Below are positions 1 to 7,786 of a stretch of 64,000 nt of DNA, one piece after another. The first letter of the stretch is position 1. Every line of letters begins with the position of its first letter. The DNA is from Streptomyces sp. NRRL F-5630 (lineage in GTDB: Bacteria; Actinomycetota; Actinomycetes; Streptomycetales; Streptomycetaceae): contig NZ_JOGO01000005.1 of the NCBI RefSeq assembly GCF_000719475.1, positions 78,512 through 142,511 of the forward strand, read 5' to 3'. Under the pieces are notes generated by a model. It had not been told where the DNA came from. It was given only the letters and a program-made list of their open reading frames with translations, and did no database searches. The position numbers and the translations under genes are program-made.

Positions 1-425
1 CCCGCCGCGTGGCCGGCAGCGAGGAGGCGCGTGAGGGCGTCGGCCATGCGGGTGCGGGCGTCGTCGAAGACTGGTGAGTCGGTGGCCATGATGCTTTCCA
101 GCGCAACGGACATGCCCTTTCCCACGGCCGCGTGGTCCACGAGCAGCAGCAGGAACGCGCGCAGTGCTTCGTGCGGGGCGTGCTGGTCGAGCAGGGTGTC
201 GGCTGAAGCGCACAGGTCGTCGACCTCGGAGCGCCACACCTCTTCGATCAGTGCTTCGCGGGTCTCGAAATGTCGGTAGAGCGTGCCCACGGCCACACCC
301 GCGCGGCGGGCGATGTCCTCCACGTGCGCGTCGGTGTCGCCGTCGAGGAAGGCCTGCCTGGCCACGGACAGCAGTGTCTCGCGGTTGCGACGGGCGTCGG
401 CCCGCATCGGCCGTGCTGTCGGCAA
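1..425 (-). CDS. TetR-family transcriptional regulator, N-terminal part (runs off the left edge)
   Basis: DNA-binding repressor of the TetR type, cut by the window edge, so the ligand-binding C-terminus is missing. The reverse strand reads through an N-terminal HTH with AGVAVGTLYRHFETREALI, the classic TetR helix-turn-helix, at about residues 40-60. I chose the TTG at 425 because a GGAGGT box lies 5 nt upstream; an internal ATG at 407 is the alternative. It is divergent from the SDR gene at 508, and the roughly 80-bp shared region holds an imperfect CTCCG...CGGAG inverted repeat (452-479), so it probably controls that SDR/VOC pair. The ligand cannot be predicted. Confidence 0.85.
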   Translation of the reverse strand, partial: MPTARPMRADARRNRETLLSVARQAFLDGDTDAHVEDIARRAGVAVGTLYRHFETREALIEEVWRSEVDDLCASADTLLDQHAPHEALRAFLLLLVDHAAVGKGMSVALESIMATDSPVFDDARTRMADALTRLLAAGHAA

Positions 426-507
426 GGGATACCTCCGTAAGGTGAGTCGGGCTCCGTTTAAGTGCTACGGTTTCCGGAGTCTGGTTCATCTTAAGAGGGA
501 GTCTTCC

Positions 508-1281
508 ATGCCGAACATCGACGAGGGTCTTCAGGGCTTGCGCGTGCTGGTCACAGGCGGTAGCCGGGGGCTGGGTGAGGCGACCGTACGGCGTTTCGTC
601 GCCGCGGGGGCGACCGTGCTGTCCGCGTCCCGCAGCCAGCCCGAGGAGGGCAGCGGAGCTACGTTCATCGCCGCGGATCTGTCCTCGCTCGACGGGGTGG
701 CCGAACTCGGCCGCCGTGTTGTCGACGCGGTCGGCGGAGTGGACGTGCTCGTGAACAACGCCGGCGCCGCGACCGCCCCGGCGCCGACCCTGAGCCGGTC
801 GGACGCCTCCTGGATGGCGGACCTGGAGATGAACCTCCTCAGCGCCGTACGGCTGGACCGGGCCCTGGTCCCCGGGATGGTCGAGAGGGGCTCCGGCGTC
901 GTCGTACACGTCTCCTCGATCGCCAGCCAATTGCCCCAGCGCTCCGAGGTGTCCTACGCCGCGGCCAAGGCCGCGCTCAACACCTACAGTCGCGAACTGG
1001 CCACCGAAGTCGGCCCGCAGGGGGTGCGCGTCGTCTGTGTCCTTCCCGGATTCGTCCTCACGGAGGGCTCCGCCGCCCACCTGCGACACATGGCCGACCA
1101 GCAAGGTGTGAGCGTGCGGCAGGCCACACAGCAGCTTGTGGACCACTTGAAGCCGCCCATGGGCCGCCCCGGCGCCCCCGAGGACGTTGCCGAACTGATC
1201 GCGTTCCTCGCCTCCGGCCGCGCCAAGTGGCTCACGGGATCGCAGTTCCGCGTCGACGGAGGCATCATCCCGACCGTCTGA
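508..1281 (+). CDS. SDR-family NAD(P)-dependent oxidoreductase
   Basis: Cytosolic classical short-chain dehydrogenase of 257 aa, the usual size for the family. The cofactor motif TGGSRGLG sits at residues 16-23, NNAG follows, then the catalytic Ser in VSSIAS, and Tyr150-x3-Lys154 in SYAAAK. The C-terminus has the typical LTGSQFRVDGG. The ATG at 508 follows an AAGAGGGA box; the reading frame is open further upstream but without ribosome-binding support. It is divergent from the TetR gene and 32 bp ahead of a VOC-family gene, so the two probably form one transcript. The substrate is unknown; reduction or oxidation of a small carbonyl or alcohol is inferred from the family. Confidence 0.9.
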   Translation: MPNIDEGLQGLRVLVTGGSRGLGEATVRRFVAAGATVLSASRSQPEEGSGATFIAADLSSLDGVAELGRRVVDAVGGVDVLVNNAGAATAPAPTLSRSDASWMADLEMNLLSAVRLDRALVPGMVERGSGVVVHVSSIASQLPQRSEVSYAAAKAALNTYSRELATEVGPQGVRVVCVLPGFVLTEGSAAHLRHMADQQGVSVRQATQQLVDHLKPPMGRPGAPEDVAELIAFLASGRAKWLTGSQFRVDGGIIPTV

Positions 1282-1313
1282 CCACCACCTGTACGACGAA
1301 CAGGACCATCGCG

Positions 1314-1676
1314 ATGCCCTTCACGCTGAGTTCAGTGATCATCGACGCCGCCGACATCGAGCCCGAGAGCGCCTTCTGGCACCAGTTGCTCGGCGGCACG
1401 ATTCACCGTTCGCCGACCCACCATTTCGTCCAGGCCCCGGGGTTGCCCGTCCTCGTCGTTCAGTCAGCGCCCGGCCAGGCCGCCCCGGACTGGCCGGACG
1501 GCGGGTCCCAGCAGATACACCTGGACTTCGCCGTAGCAGACCTCGCGGACGCGGATCGCGCCGCCACCAGCGCCGGTGCCGTCCGCCTGCGGCCCACCAC
1601 CGACGCCACCGACAAGACCGGCAGCCGCGTCTATGCCAGCCCGGCCGGACACCCGTTCTGCCTGCGCACCCTGTAG
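1314..1676 (+). CDS. VOC-family (glyoxalase/bleomycin-resistance fold) protein
   Basis: A single-module VOC protein of 120 aa. It opens with the family-typical strand around IIDAADIEPESAFWHQLLGG and ends with YASPAGHPFCLRTL, matching the 'DPAGHPFCL' ending of actinobacterial glyoxalase-like domains. VOC proteins bind metal or small ligands (glyoxalase I, dioxygenases, antibiotic-binding proteins); this one carries too few diagnostic residues to choose. The start ATG at 1314 follows AGGAC. It lies 32 bp downstream of the SDR gene and is probably co-transcribed with it. Confidence 0.8.
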   Translation: MPFTLSSVIIDAADIEPESAFWHQLLGGTIHRSPTHHFVQAPGLPVLVVQSAPGQAAPDWPDGGSQQIHLDFAVADLADADRAATSAGAVRLRPTTDATDKTGSRVYASPAGHPFCLRTL

Positions 1677-2078
1677 AGCGACATGTGTCTCCTCGCCGCG
1701 CCAACCTGCTGACGGTGGAGCAGCGCGTGACCGGGGCTTGCCCTCGATGTCACGTGCTGTGCGGAGCCCGAAGGGCCGGGAGCGGTGCGTGAGCGAGGTG
1801 GGCGACGAACGGCCACCGATCGCCTTGCCGGGGAGAACCAACCGCGGCAAGGCTCTGCCGGTAGTGCGCCCACCGGCCTTGCCCTTCGGAGCCGCGCGCG
1901 AACGGGGCGGGCCAGACTTCAAGGAACTGGTCCACACCGGCGAGCAACCCGAGGATGGTGAGGCGGCTTGCGGGGCGCCGGTGTCGCGCCGCGCCTGTCG
2001 CTCCAGCCTGTGTCCGCCGCGACGTTTGTTGATCCGAGGCTCTCTCCGGAGCGGCGGAGGCGGCCGGCCCCCCCCGGG
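1677..2078. other. Non-coding stretch with possible structured-RNA or decayed-element features
   Basis: No convincing gene lies in these 400 bp. A perfect 9-bp inverted repeat GCCTTGCCG (1822-1830) / CGGCAAGGC (1845-1853) encloses a 14-nt loop containing GAGAACCAACC. An imperfect pairing of GCCCGAAGGGC near 1768 with TTGCCCTTCGGA near 1880 suggests a larger fold. The text resembles structured intron or RNA-element sequence more than coding DNA, but I could not recognise a domain V hairpin or a reverse transcriptase, so the identity stays open. Confidence 0.3.
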
Positions 2079-2549
2079 TCAGTCCGGCTGTTTCTCCACG
2101 TGGTCGAGGACGCGCTGGGAGAGACGGCCGAGCGTCTTGAGCTGGTGGGGGGTCAGGGCGTCGATGAAGAGGCGGCGGACGTGCTCGACGTGCTGGGGTG
2201 CGGCCTCTTCGATCGCCTTGTGGCCGGCCGGGGTGGCGACGATGAACGCTCCGCGTCCGTCGTCGGGGCATTCCTCCTTGGCCACGAGCCCGCGTTTCGC
2301 CATTCGCGTGACCTGGTGGGACACGCGGCTCTTCTCCCACTCCACGCGTGCGACCAGGTCCGAGAAGCGCAGCCGTCCGTCGCTCGCTTCCGTGAGGCTG
2401 ACGAGCACGATGTAGTCGGAGGCTGACATGCCGGAGTCGGCCTGGATGTGCCGGGACAGTCGTCCGATGAGTGTCTCCTGCATACGGATGAAGCTGTCCC
2501 AGGCGGCTTTCTGCTCCGAGTCGAGCCAGCGTGGTGGTGGTGCGTCCAT
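2079..2549 (-). CDS. MarR-family transcriptional regulator
   Basis: Winged-helix dimeric repressor of 156 aa, typical MarR length. The recognition region reads EWEKSRVSHQVTRMAKRGLV at about residues 70-90, followed by the wing with CPDDGRGAF. The ATG at 2549 lies only 6 nt from a TAGACT -10 element (2561-2556, minus strand), so the mRNA is probably leaderless. A GTTGA-N4-TCATC element at 2570-2583 lies across its promoter, and a closely related palindrome precedes the acetyltransferase gene at 2857, so I infer that it represses itself and the acetyltransferase/Fe-S pair. MarR proteins typically respond to phenolics, oxidants or drugs; the signal here is unknown. Confidence 0.9.
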   Translation of the reverse strand: MDAPPPRWLDSEQKAAWDSFIRMQETLIGRLSRHIQADSGMSASDYIVLVSLTEASDGRLRFSDLVARVEWEKSRVSHQVTRMAKRGLVAKEECPDDGRGAFIVATPAGHKAIEEAAPQHVEHVRRLFIDALTPHQLKTLGRLSQRVLDHVEKQPD

Positions 2550-2569
2550 GGGGTCAGTCTAGCGAAATG

Positions 2570-2583
2570 GTTGACAGTTCATC
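2570..2583. promoter_or_regulatory. Putative MarR operator (autoregulatory copy)
   Basis: Imperfect inverted repeat GTTGA-CAGT-TCATC, 21 bp upstream of the marR start and next to its -35 zone. It shares the pattern GTTGA-N4-TCAWC with the palindrome at 2748-2763. Confidence 0.5.
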
Positions 2584-2747
2584 TACTCATGGTGGCGGTG
2601 GCGGTGGCGGGGCGTCCGTCAGTGGAGGGGTTTCTGTCGTGGCCGTGACGCGGCCGTGGCGCTTCGGCGGCCCCCGGTGCCGATGTGCGGGCCGGGGCGT
2701 GCCGATCCGGCGCTCGTCGGGCGGATGGGGAGCTTCGTGACGGGTTA

Positions 2748-2763
2748 AGTTGATGCGTCAACT
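2748..2763. promoter_or_regulatory. Putative MarR operator (target copy)
   Basis: AGTTGA-TGCG-TCAACT, two perfect 6-bp arms with a 4-bp centre. It overlaps the -35 element of the promoter at 2750-2778, an ideal position for repression of the downstream acetyltransferase/Fe-S genes. Confidence 0.65.
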
Positions 2764-2778
2764 CTGTGCGGCTAGGGT
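2750..2778 (+). promoter_or_regulatory. SigA-type promoter for the acetyltransferase/Fe-S genes
   Basis: TTGATG (2750-2755), a 17-bp spacer, then TAGGGT (2773-2778). It is about 80 bp ahead of the ATG at 2857 and overlaps the MarR-type palindrome. The rest of 2550-2856 shows no gene, only a GGTGGC-rich stretch near 2590-2610. Confidence 0.55.
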
Positions 2779-2856
2779 GAGGTCCGAGTGACGGGATTCC
2801 GCCGCGTCGAGCGGGATCGGACACCAGGCGGGATCAGGCTTCTCAGAGGAGGACAC

Positions 2857-3165
2857 ATGGCGGTCGAAGTGAGCGACGTGCCCGGGGCGAAGCGCTACGA
2901 GGCCCGTGTCGACGGAGAGTCCGAGGTGGCGGGCGTCGCGGAGTACATCCGCACCGCGGAACTCGTCGCGTTCGTGCACACCGAGGTGGGGCCGGAGTAC
3001 GAGGGCAGGGGAGTGGGGTCCGCGCTGGCCCGCACCGCCCTCGACGAGGCACGCGCCTCGAAGCTGCGGGTACTGGCCACCTGCCCCTTCTTCGCGGGCT
3101 GGATCAGCCGGCACCCCGAGTACCAGGACCTGCTGTACCAGTCCCGCAGCAAGGTCAGCGACTGA
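2857..3165 (+). CDS. GNAT-fold acetyltransferase, YjdJ-like (Acetyltransf_CG)
   Basis: Minimal GNAT domain of 102 aa, the size of the YjdJ/Acetyltransf_CG family (PF14542), which is much shorter than ordinary GNATs. The acetyl-CoA loop reads GPEYEGRGVGSALA at about residues 47-60, and the C-terminal part has CPFFAGWISRHPEYQDLL, a signature of this family. The ATG at 2857 has an excellent AGAGGAGG box; a longer in-frame start at 2788 lacks one. The substrate is unknown. It is immediately followed by a YjdI-like Fe-S protein; in Escherichia coli yjdI and yjdJ are also neighbours, so the association is conserved although the order is reversed here. Likely under MarR control through the 2748 palindrome. 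Confidence 0.85.
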   Translation: MAVEVSDVPGAKRYEARVDGESEVAGVAEYIRTAELVAFVHTEVGPEYEGRGVGSALARTALDEARASKLRVLATCPFFAGWISRHPEYQDLLYQSRSKVSD

Positions 3166-3195
3166 ATGCCGAGCACGGCAGTGAGGGAGGCGGGC

Positions 3196-3606
3196 ATGAG
3201 CGACGAATCCGGGCGGAAGGCATACCGGACGGACTCGATCACGGTGACCTTCGAGGCCAGGCGCTGTCTGCACGCCGCCGAGTGCGTCCGTGGCCTGCCA
3301 GAGGTCTTCGACGTGGCGAAGCGACCGTGGATCCAGCCGGAGAAGGCTACGGCCGAGCGCCTGGCGGAGGTGGTGCGGCTCTGCCCCTCGGGTGCGCTCC
3401 AGTACGAACTGGTGGAGGGCGGGACGGAAGTCCCCGCGCGGCCCACCACGATCACCCGCGGCGCCACCGGGCAGTTGACCGTACGCGGTGAGCTGAGTGT
3501 GGAGACACCGGAAGGCGCGCGCGCCGAGACCAGGGCAGTCCTGTGCGGCTGCGGAGAGAGCCGCCTCCAGCCGTACTGCGACCATGCGGGGCCCTGCGGC
3601 CGATGA
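3196..3606 (+). CDS. YjdI-like divergent 4Fe-4S protein with C-terminal CDGSH-like motif
   Basis: Small cytosolic Fe-S protein of 136 aa with two modules. Residues about 15-70 form the (4Fe-4S) mono-cluster domain (Fer4_19), with CLHAAECVRG and the distal CPSGAL. Residues about 112-136 carry a CDGSH-type iron-sulfur motif, CGCGESRLQPYCD. In canonical CDGSH proteins the His ligand follows the Asp by three positions; here the sequence is CDHAG, with His directly after Asp, so the fourth ligand is displaced or the cluster is altered. Start 3196 has GGGAGG upstream and is preferred over 3166. Same transcript as the YjdJ-like gene, 30 bp downstream. The role is unknown; redox or Fe-S sensing is an inference. 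Confidence 0.8.
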   Translation: MSDESGRKAYRTDSITVTFEARRCLHAAECVRGLPEVFDVAKRPWIQPEKATAERLAEVVRLCPSGALQYELVEGGTEVPARPTTITRGATGQLTVRGELSVETPEGARAETRAVLCGCGESRLQPYCDHAGPCGR

Positions 3607-3665
3607 CGGGGCGGGCGCCCCCGCTTCCCCCCAGGTGAGACACCTACGACGCTGGAGTTGAGCGG

Positions 3666-3960
3666 ATGTCCCTCACGGTGCGGTTCTCCGAGTAGGGCAC
3701 CCCCGATGTGCTGCGTGTCGTCGATGTTCCGCCGCTCGCGGCGGGCCCCGGGCGGGTGCGGCTCGCGGTCCGCTCCGCGAGCGTCAACCCGCTCGACTGG
3801 ACAATCCTGAACGGCTCCATGCGCCAGGTGACGCCTGTCGGCTTCCCGGCCGGTCTCGGCTCCGACGTGGCGGACGTGGTCGACCAGGTCGGCGAGGACG
3901 TGACCTACTTCAGCGTCGGTGGGACGAGGTGCTGGCTGCCTCCCTCACCACCATCCGCCC
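3666..3960 (+). pseudogene. Decayed NADP-dependent quinone oxidoreductase (MDR superfamily), N-terminal remnant
   Basis: The sequence starts ATG-TCC-CTC and gives MSLTVRFSE, then an in-frame TAG exactly where relatives have the Tyr of 'FSEYGGP' (one-base change). The frame continues convincingly as VLRVVDVPPLAAGPG and SASVNPLDWTILNGS, the GroES-like N-terminal domain of zinc-independent alcohol dehydrogenase/quinone reductases. After about 90 codons the frame breaks where 'VGDEVLAA' would be expected, and nothing of the nucleotide-binding domain follows. Nonsense, frameshift and truncation together make it a pseudogene. Confidence 0.8.
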
Positions 3961-4183
3961 GTCAACGAACGGTGAGCGTACGTGCGTACCGTCTCCGGGG
4001 GCATCCCGAAGTCCGTAGGCACGTGCGCGTTTGATGCGCCTTCCGCGCGGGCCGCAACGATCCGGGCCCGCTCCGCCACACGAGCTGGGACCTGCCACAC
4101 GAGGCTGCCGTGCCCACGTGTGATGAACTGTGGCCCGGTTTCGGGACGTTGATCTCGTCTCGGACAGGGAAGCGGGAGGGGTC

Positions 4184-5926
4184 ATGGGCCGTGGTGGGGG
4201 GTCGTGGCGGCGACTGGCGGCAGTGGTGCTCGTCATGGCGGTCGCGGCCGGGTGTACGGGGCAGGGCGAAGGCGCGGGCGGCGGAAACGACGAAGACCTG
4301 CTGCGGAACCAGGACTGGACGCAGATGCCTGGCACCACCGAGCGGAACGACATCCTGCGGGTCAGCGCATTGGACCGGCGCATCGTGGAGCAGGACTCCT
4401 CCGGCGGCCGGCCCAACCCCCCACTGAACCTGGCCGGCCCGCATCTGAGGTCCGATGGCGACTTCACCGTCACCGCGCGCATGTCCGGTGTGGGCGACGA
4501 CGACGGCGACTCATGGCTGCGGCTGTACGGACGTGTACCGGTCATCTACGACGAGTGGCGGCAGGAGCGGCCGTCACTCCGCGTCGGCGTGACCGCTGAA
4601 GGGCACGTGAAGGCAGAGGTGTGGGACGGCGAGGGCGATGAGCCCGCCACCACCAAGGATTTCGACTGCGGCTGCTCCGGGACGGTGACGCTCGCCGTGT
4701 CGAGCATCGGTGACACCTTCCGCGTGAAAGCCGACGGGCGGCGGCTGGGAACCGTCCGGGACCCGGGGGTGTTCGCCGAGGGCACTGTCTGGTTCGGTCT
4801 GGAGGCGGACGCGGGCGAAGACGAGCGCCGCGAGGGATGGCGTCTGACGCGGCTGACCGCGCGGGCGGAGAGCGGTGACTCGCTCCGCGTGATCAAGGCG
4901 CCGCAGCTACGCCAGGAGCAGTCCGACGACTCGCTGCGTGCGCGGGCCGCACACGTGAGGCGGCCGTTCGACGTCGGCGCCGCCCTGGCCGAGAACCCGC
5001 TGCTCACCGACTCACGCTACCGGGCGCTCGCGGGAAGCCAGTTCTCCATGCTCACTCCGGAGAACGCGTTCAAGCCCCAGTTCCTGCACCCACGCCGGGG
5101 TGTCTACGACTTCCACGACGCGGATCTCCTCGTACGTTTCGCCCGCGCGAACGACATGAAGGTGCACGCGCACACCCTTGTCTGGCACGAGGCGCTGCCC
5201 GTCTGGATGCGGGAGGACGACGACCCCGAGGAGGTGCGCCGGACCATGCTCCGGCACATCGCGACGGTGGCCGGGCACTTCAAGGGAAGGGTCGCGGAAT
5301 GGGATGTGGTCAACGAGCCCATGTCCGACGACGAGGACAGCTACACCAATGGGGATCTCGGTCTGCGCTCCGAGCAGAGCCCGTGGTTCGAGGCCATGGG
5401 CGAGGAGTACATCGACGAGGCGTTCAGGGCCGCCCACCGGGCCGATCCGAAGGCACGGCTGTTCCTCAACGAGTACGGGGTCGAGGAGGAAGGCGAGCGG
5501 TGGGACGCCCTTTACGCTCTGGTCGAACGGCTCAAGGAACGCGGCGTACCGATCGACGGCGTGGGTTTCCAGAACCATGAGTACGCACCCGGCGACCGCA
5601 CCGACCCGGAGACCTTCCGCGGCCATGTGCGGGATCTGGCGGAACTCGGGATTCAGGCGCGAGTGTCGGAGATGGACGTCCCCATAGGTGAGGACGAGGA
5701 GGACGGGCGGCAGACACAGGCTGATGAGATGGCGGGCAAGCTGCGGGTCTGCTTGGAGGAGCCGAACTGCACCTCGTTCTCCACATGGGGGTTCACCGAC
5801 CGGTACGGTTCCACCGCCGACACCAAGATCTATCCTCCGCGCACGGCCGATTCCCTGCCGTGGGACGCGGCCCTGCGGCCGAAGCCGGCGTACGAGCGCA
5901 TGCTCGACGTCTTCGACGAGGAGTGA
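4184..5926 (+). CDS. GH10 endo-beta-1,4-xylanase, lipoprotein, with N-terminal beta-sandwich-like domain
   Basis: Predicted surface-anchored xylanase of 580 aa that would cut beta-1,4-xylan. Residues 1-23 are a type II signal (RR, hydrophobic stretch, lipobox VAAGC). Residues about 60-215 look like a concanavalin/LamG-type sandwich, possibly glycan-binding. Residues about 245-560 are the GH10 barrel: HTLVWHEALPVWM, the acid/base Glu378 in WDVVNEP, and the nucleophile Glu496 in VSEMDV. ATG 4184 has GGGAGGGG upstream and is the only start that leaves the signal peptide at the N-terminus. It stands alone between pseudogenes, with no LacI-type regulator or other xylan genes nearby. Anchoring instead of secretion is uncommon for streptomycete GH10 enzymes. 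Confidence 0.9.
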   Translation: MGRGGGSWRRLAAVVLVMAVAAGCTGQGEGAGGGNDEDLLRNQDWTQMPGTTERNDILRVSALDRRIVEQDSSGGRPNPPLNLAGPHLRSDGDFTVTARMSGVGDDDGDSWLRLYGRVPVIYDEWRQERPSLRVGVTAEGHVKAEVWDGEGDEPATTKDFDCGCSGTVTLAVSSIGDTFRVKADGRRLGTVRDPGVFAEGTVWFGLEADAGEDERREGWRLTRLTARAESGDSLRVIKAPQLRQEQSDDSLRARAAHVRRPFDVGAALAENPLLTDSRYRALAGSQFSMLTPENAFKPQFLHPRRGVYDFHDADLLVRFARANDMKVHAHTLVWHEALPVWMREDDDPEEVRRTMLRHIATVAGHFKGRVAEWDVVNEPMSDDEDSYTNGDLGLRSEQSPWFEAMGEEYIDEAFRAAHRADPKARLFLNEYGVEEEGERWDALYALVERLKERGVPIDGVGFQNHEYAPGDRTDPETFRGHVRDLAELGIQARVSEMDVPIGEDEEDGRQTQADEMAGKLRVCLEEPNCTSFSTWGFTDRYGSTADTKIYPPRTADSLPWDAALRPKPAYERMLDVFDEE

Positions 5927-6026
5927 GGAAGCAAGGCGCGGACTCTCGGTTCGGTGTCGAGCGAGGACGAGACGGTGACTGCCTCCCAGCCATCGACCGG
6001 GCGCCCGCAAGCAGCGCGACACCGTC

Positions 6027-6624
6027 TTGCGGCGCGTCGACGAGCGTGAGCAGGACGTGGCCTGGTCATCCAGTACGACAAGAACGCCACCACCTACCGC
6101 GCCGGACATCCACGGCGCCGCCCTCTTCGTCTGGGCGGACAGATGCCCCGAAAGAAACGGCCTGGCCGGATCAGTTGTCCGGCATTGTGTACCAGCTCGC
6201 CCCGGACCGCGACGCCGCCGAAGTGCGCCGCCCCACGCCGCGCAGACGGACCGGCCCACCGGCCGGCTCGGCGCCCTCGACGAGGACGGCATCGGTGCCG
6301 CCCTGCGTGCCATGCACGCGGACGTGGCCCACTCCTGAAGCCTCAAGGAGCGCGCCGAGATCCGCCACATGTCGCGTTCCGCGTTCGCCCCGCCTTCAAG
6401 AGCCACGTCGGGGTCCACCCGTTGGAATACCTGATCCAATGGCGCATGAGCCTGGCGCGCGACGCCCTCACCCGCGACTCCCTGCCGATCTCCGAACTCG
6501 CACGGGCCACGGGCTACCAGTCCGAGAGCGCGTTCAGCACCGCGTTCGCGTCGTCGGCTCATCACCGGCACAGCTCCGGAACCAGGCACGGCAGCCGGTG
6601 CATTCAGCCGCTAATGGAAGGTGA
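6027..6624 (+). pseudogene. Decayed AraC-family transcriptional regulator
   Basis: Pieces of an AraC regulator with an N-terminal cupin can be followed across three frames. DEREQDVAWSSS and HGAALFVWAD resemble the cupin part; DEDGIGAALRAMHADVAHS then meets a TGA where relatives have Trp. The HTH pair follows as HMSRSAFA, FKSHVGVHPLEYLIQWRMSL and ISELARATGYQSESAFSTAF, with a frameshift between the first two and another before RVVGSSPAQLRNQ. A nonsense codon and at least two frameshifts make it non-functional. Its end overlaps the convergent flavin reductase gene by about 20 bp. 5927-6026 shows nothing recognisable. Confidence 0.8.
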
Positions 6625-7293
6625 AGAGACGCCACGCGGCCCCTCGAAGGGGCGGGGTGTCTGGGTGCGGTGGGAGTGGCCGAGTTCCGGGCCGAGTCCG
6701 AAGTAGTGGCGGAAGTTGTAAATGAGGGGGCTCCAGGCGGCGGGGTCGATGTGGTCGGTGCCCGGAACGACGATGCGAGAGTCGGCGTGCACCTTGCACA
6801 CGACGGCCTCGACGATGACGAAGTCCCCGGAGGCATCCGGCCGCACCCGCTCGGCGCGGGCCTCCAGCTGGATCGGGCATCCGGCGACGCGGGGCGGCCG
6901 GACCAGGTGGGACGGCTCGCTGGTCAGGCCGGCCGCCGCGAACTTGTCCGGCTCGAAGCGGCAGCCCTCGGGCTTGCTGGAGGGCACTGGATTCCGGCCG
7001 GTCAGCGGGGCCAACCGTTCCACGGCCGACCACTGGGCGGGGGCCGGCAGGCTGATGACCAGGTCGGGCCGACTGCCGAGGTTGTTCGCGGTCTGCCCGT
7101 CACGGCCCAGTCCCAGCACAACCGTCCACCCGAGGGCCCAAGCGGAGGATATCGGGGCGACGTTGAACGAGCCGTCCTGATTCTCCGTCGACAGGAGGAC
7201 CACCGGCGTCCCGAAGTACAGGATGCTCGGCTCGATCTCCACGTGCGTGGCGACTGTCGGTGCGGGCAGGGGGCTGGGAGGTGCCGTGTTCAT
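6604..7293 (-). CDS. Flavin reductase-like / FMN-binding split-barrel protein
   Basis: Cytosolic protein of 229 aa of the flavin reductase-like (FMN-binding split barrel) family. Diagnostic segments are TPVVLLSTENQDGSFNVAPISSAW (split here: TPVVLLSTEN at about residues 29-38, then SFNVAPISSAW), GQTANNLGSRPDLVISLP and the C-terminal NFRHYFGLG. Such proteins bind FMN and reduce flavin or act as small oxidoreductases. I chose the ATG at 7293; longer openings upstream have no support and would run into the divergent gene. It is divergent from a truncated ArsR-like gene (7335), a common regulator partner for this family. The last codons overlap the AraC pseudogene. Confidence 0.85.
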   Translation of the reverse strand: MNTAPPSPLPAPTVATHVEIEPSILYFGTPVVLLSTENQDGSFNVAPISSAWALGWTVVLGLGRDGQTANNLGSRPDLVISLPAPAQWSAVERLAPLTGRNPVPSSKPEGCRFEPDKFAAAGLTSEPSHLVRPPRVAGCPIQLEARAERVRPDASGDFVIVEAVVCKVHADSRIVVPGTDHIDPAAWSPLIYNFRHYFGLGPELGHSHRTQTPRPFEGPRGVSSPSISG

Positions 7294-7334
7294 GGTGAGC
7301 AGGCTAGGGTCCGGTTGTTTCGTCCGGGGCCGAA

Positions 7335-7606
7335 GTGTCGTGCGCGACGGACGACATGGACATGCGGAGTGCGCATGTCGCCGGTCCTGACCTGGCCACC
7401 GTGGCGGAGCTTCTGAGCGGCCGTATGCGCGTGGGTGTTTGCCTGGCCCGTCTCGACGATCGTGCGGGGACGGCCACGGAATGGGCACGTCATACGGTGG
7501 TGGCGCCCTCGATGGTGACTGAGCACTTGTCCGTGCTCGTCCGTGGAAACTTGCTGGCCGGGGAACGGCAGGGACGCCACCGCTATGCGTCCGGTCGTCG
7601 ACAGGC
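7335..7606 (+). pseudogene. Truncated ArsR-family regulator
   Basis: The start (GTG 7335 or ATG 7356) leads into a typical ArsR winged helix: LATVAELLSGRMRVGVCLARL, split as LATVAELLSG and RMRVGVCLARL, then APSMVTEHLSVLVRGNLLAG and ERQGRHRYASG. After the wing, at about 7600, the reading becomes low-complexity Pro/Arg text with no family similarity, and most of the conserved 'ADPTR' preface is also missing. I read it as an ArsR regulator that lost its C-terminal half. 7607-7786 holds nothing recognisable. Confidence 0.65.
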
Positions 7607-7786
7607 GGCTGCCCCACGTTCGCACCCCCCCCGGCCCGCAGGCCCGGCCACGTGGTGGGGGAGGGGCCCGCCCCGGCCCGTGCTCCGCGCCTCGGCCCGT
7701 GCTCCTCGGCCGCGCCCACGCGGCTGCTCCGGCGGGTCGCCGCGGGGCCGTCTGTGGCGACGAGCCCCGCGGCGTTCCCCGGTGGG

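Noticed and set aside
1576..2415. A 279-codon frame over the 1.7-2.1 kb gap and antisense to marR
   Set aside because: No family features, no ribosome site, and it covers the 3' end of the VOC gene and the whole marR coding region on the other strand.
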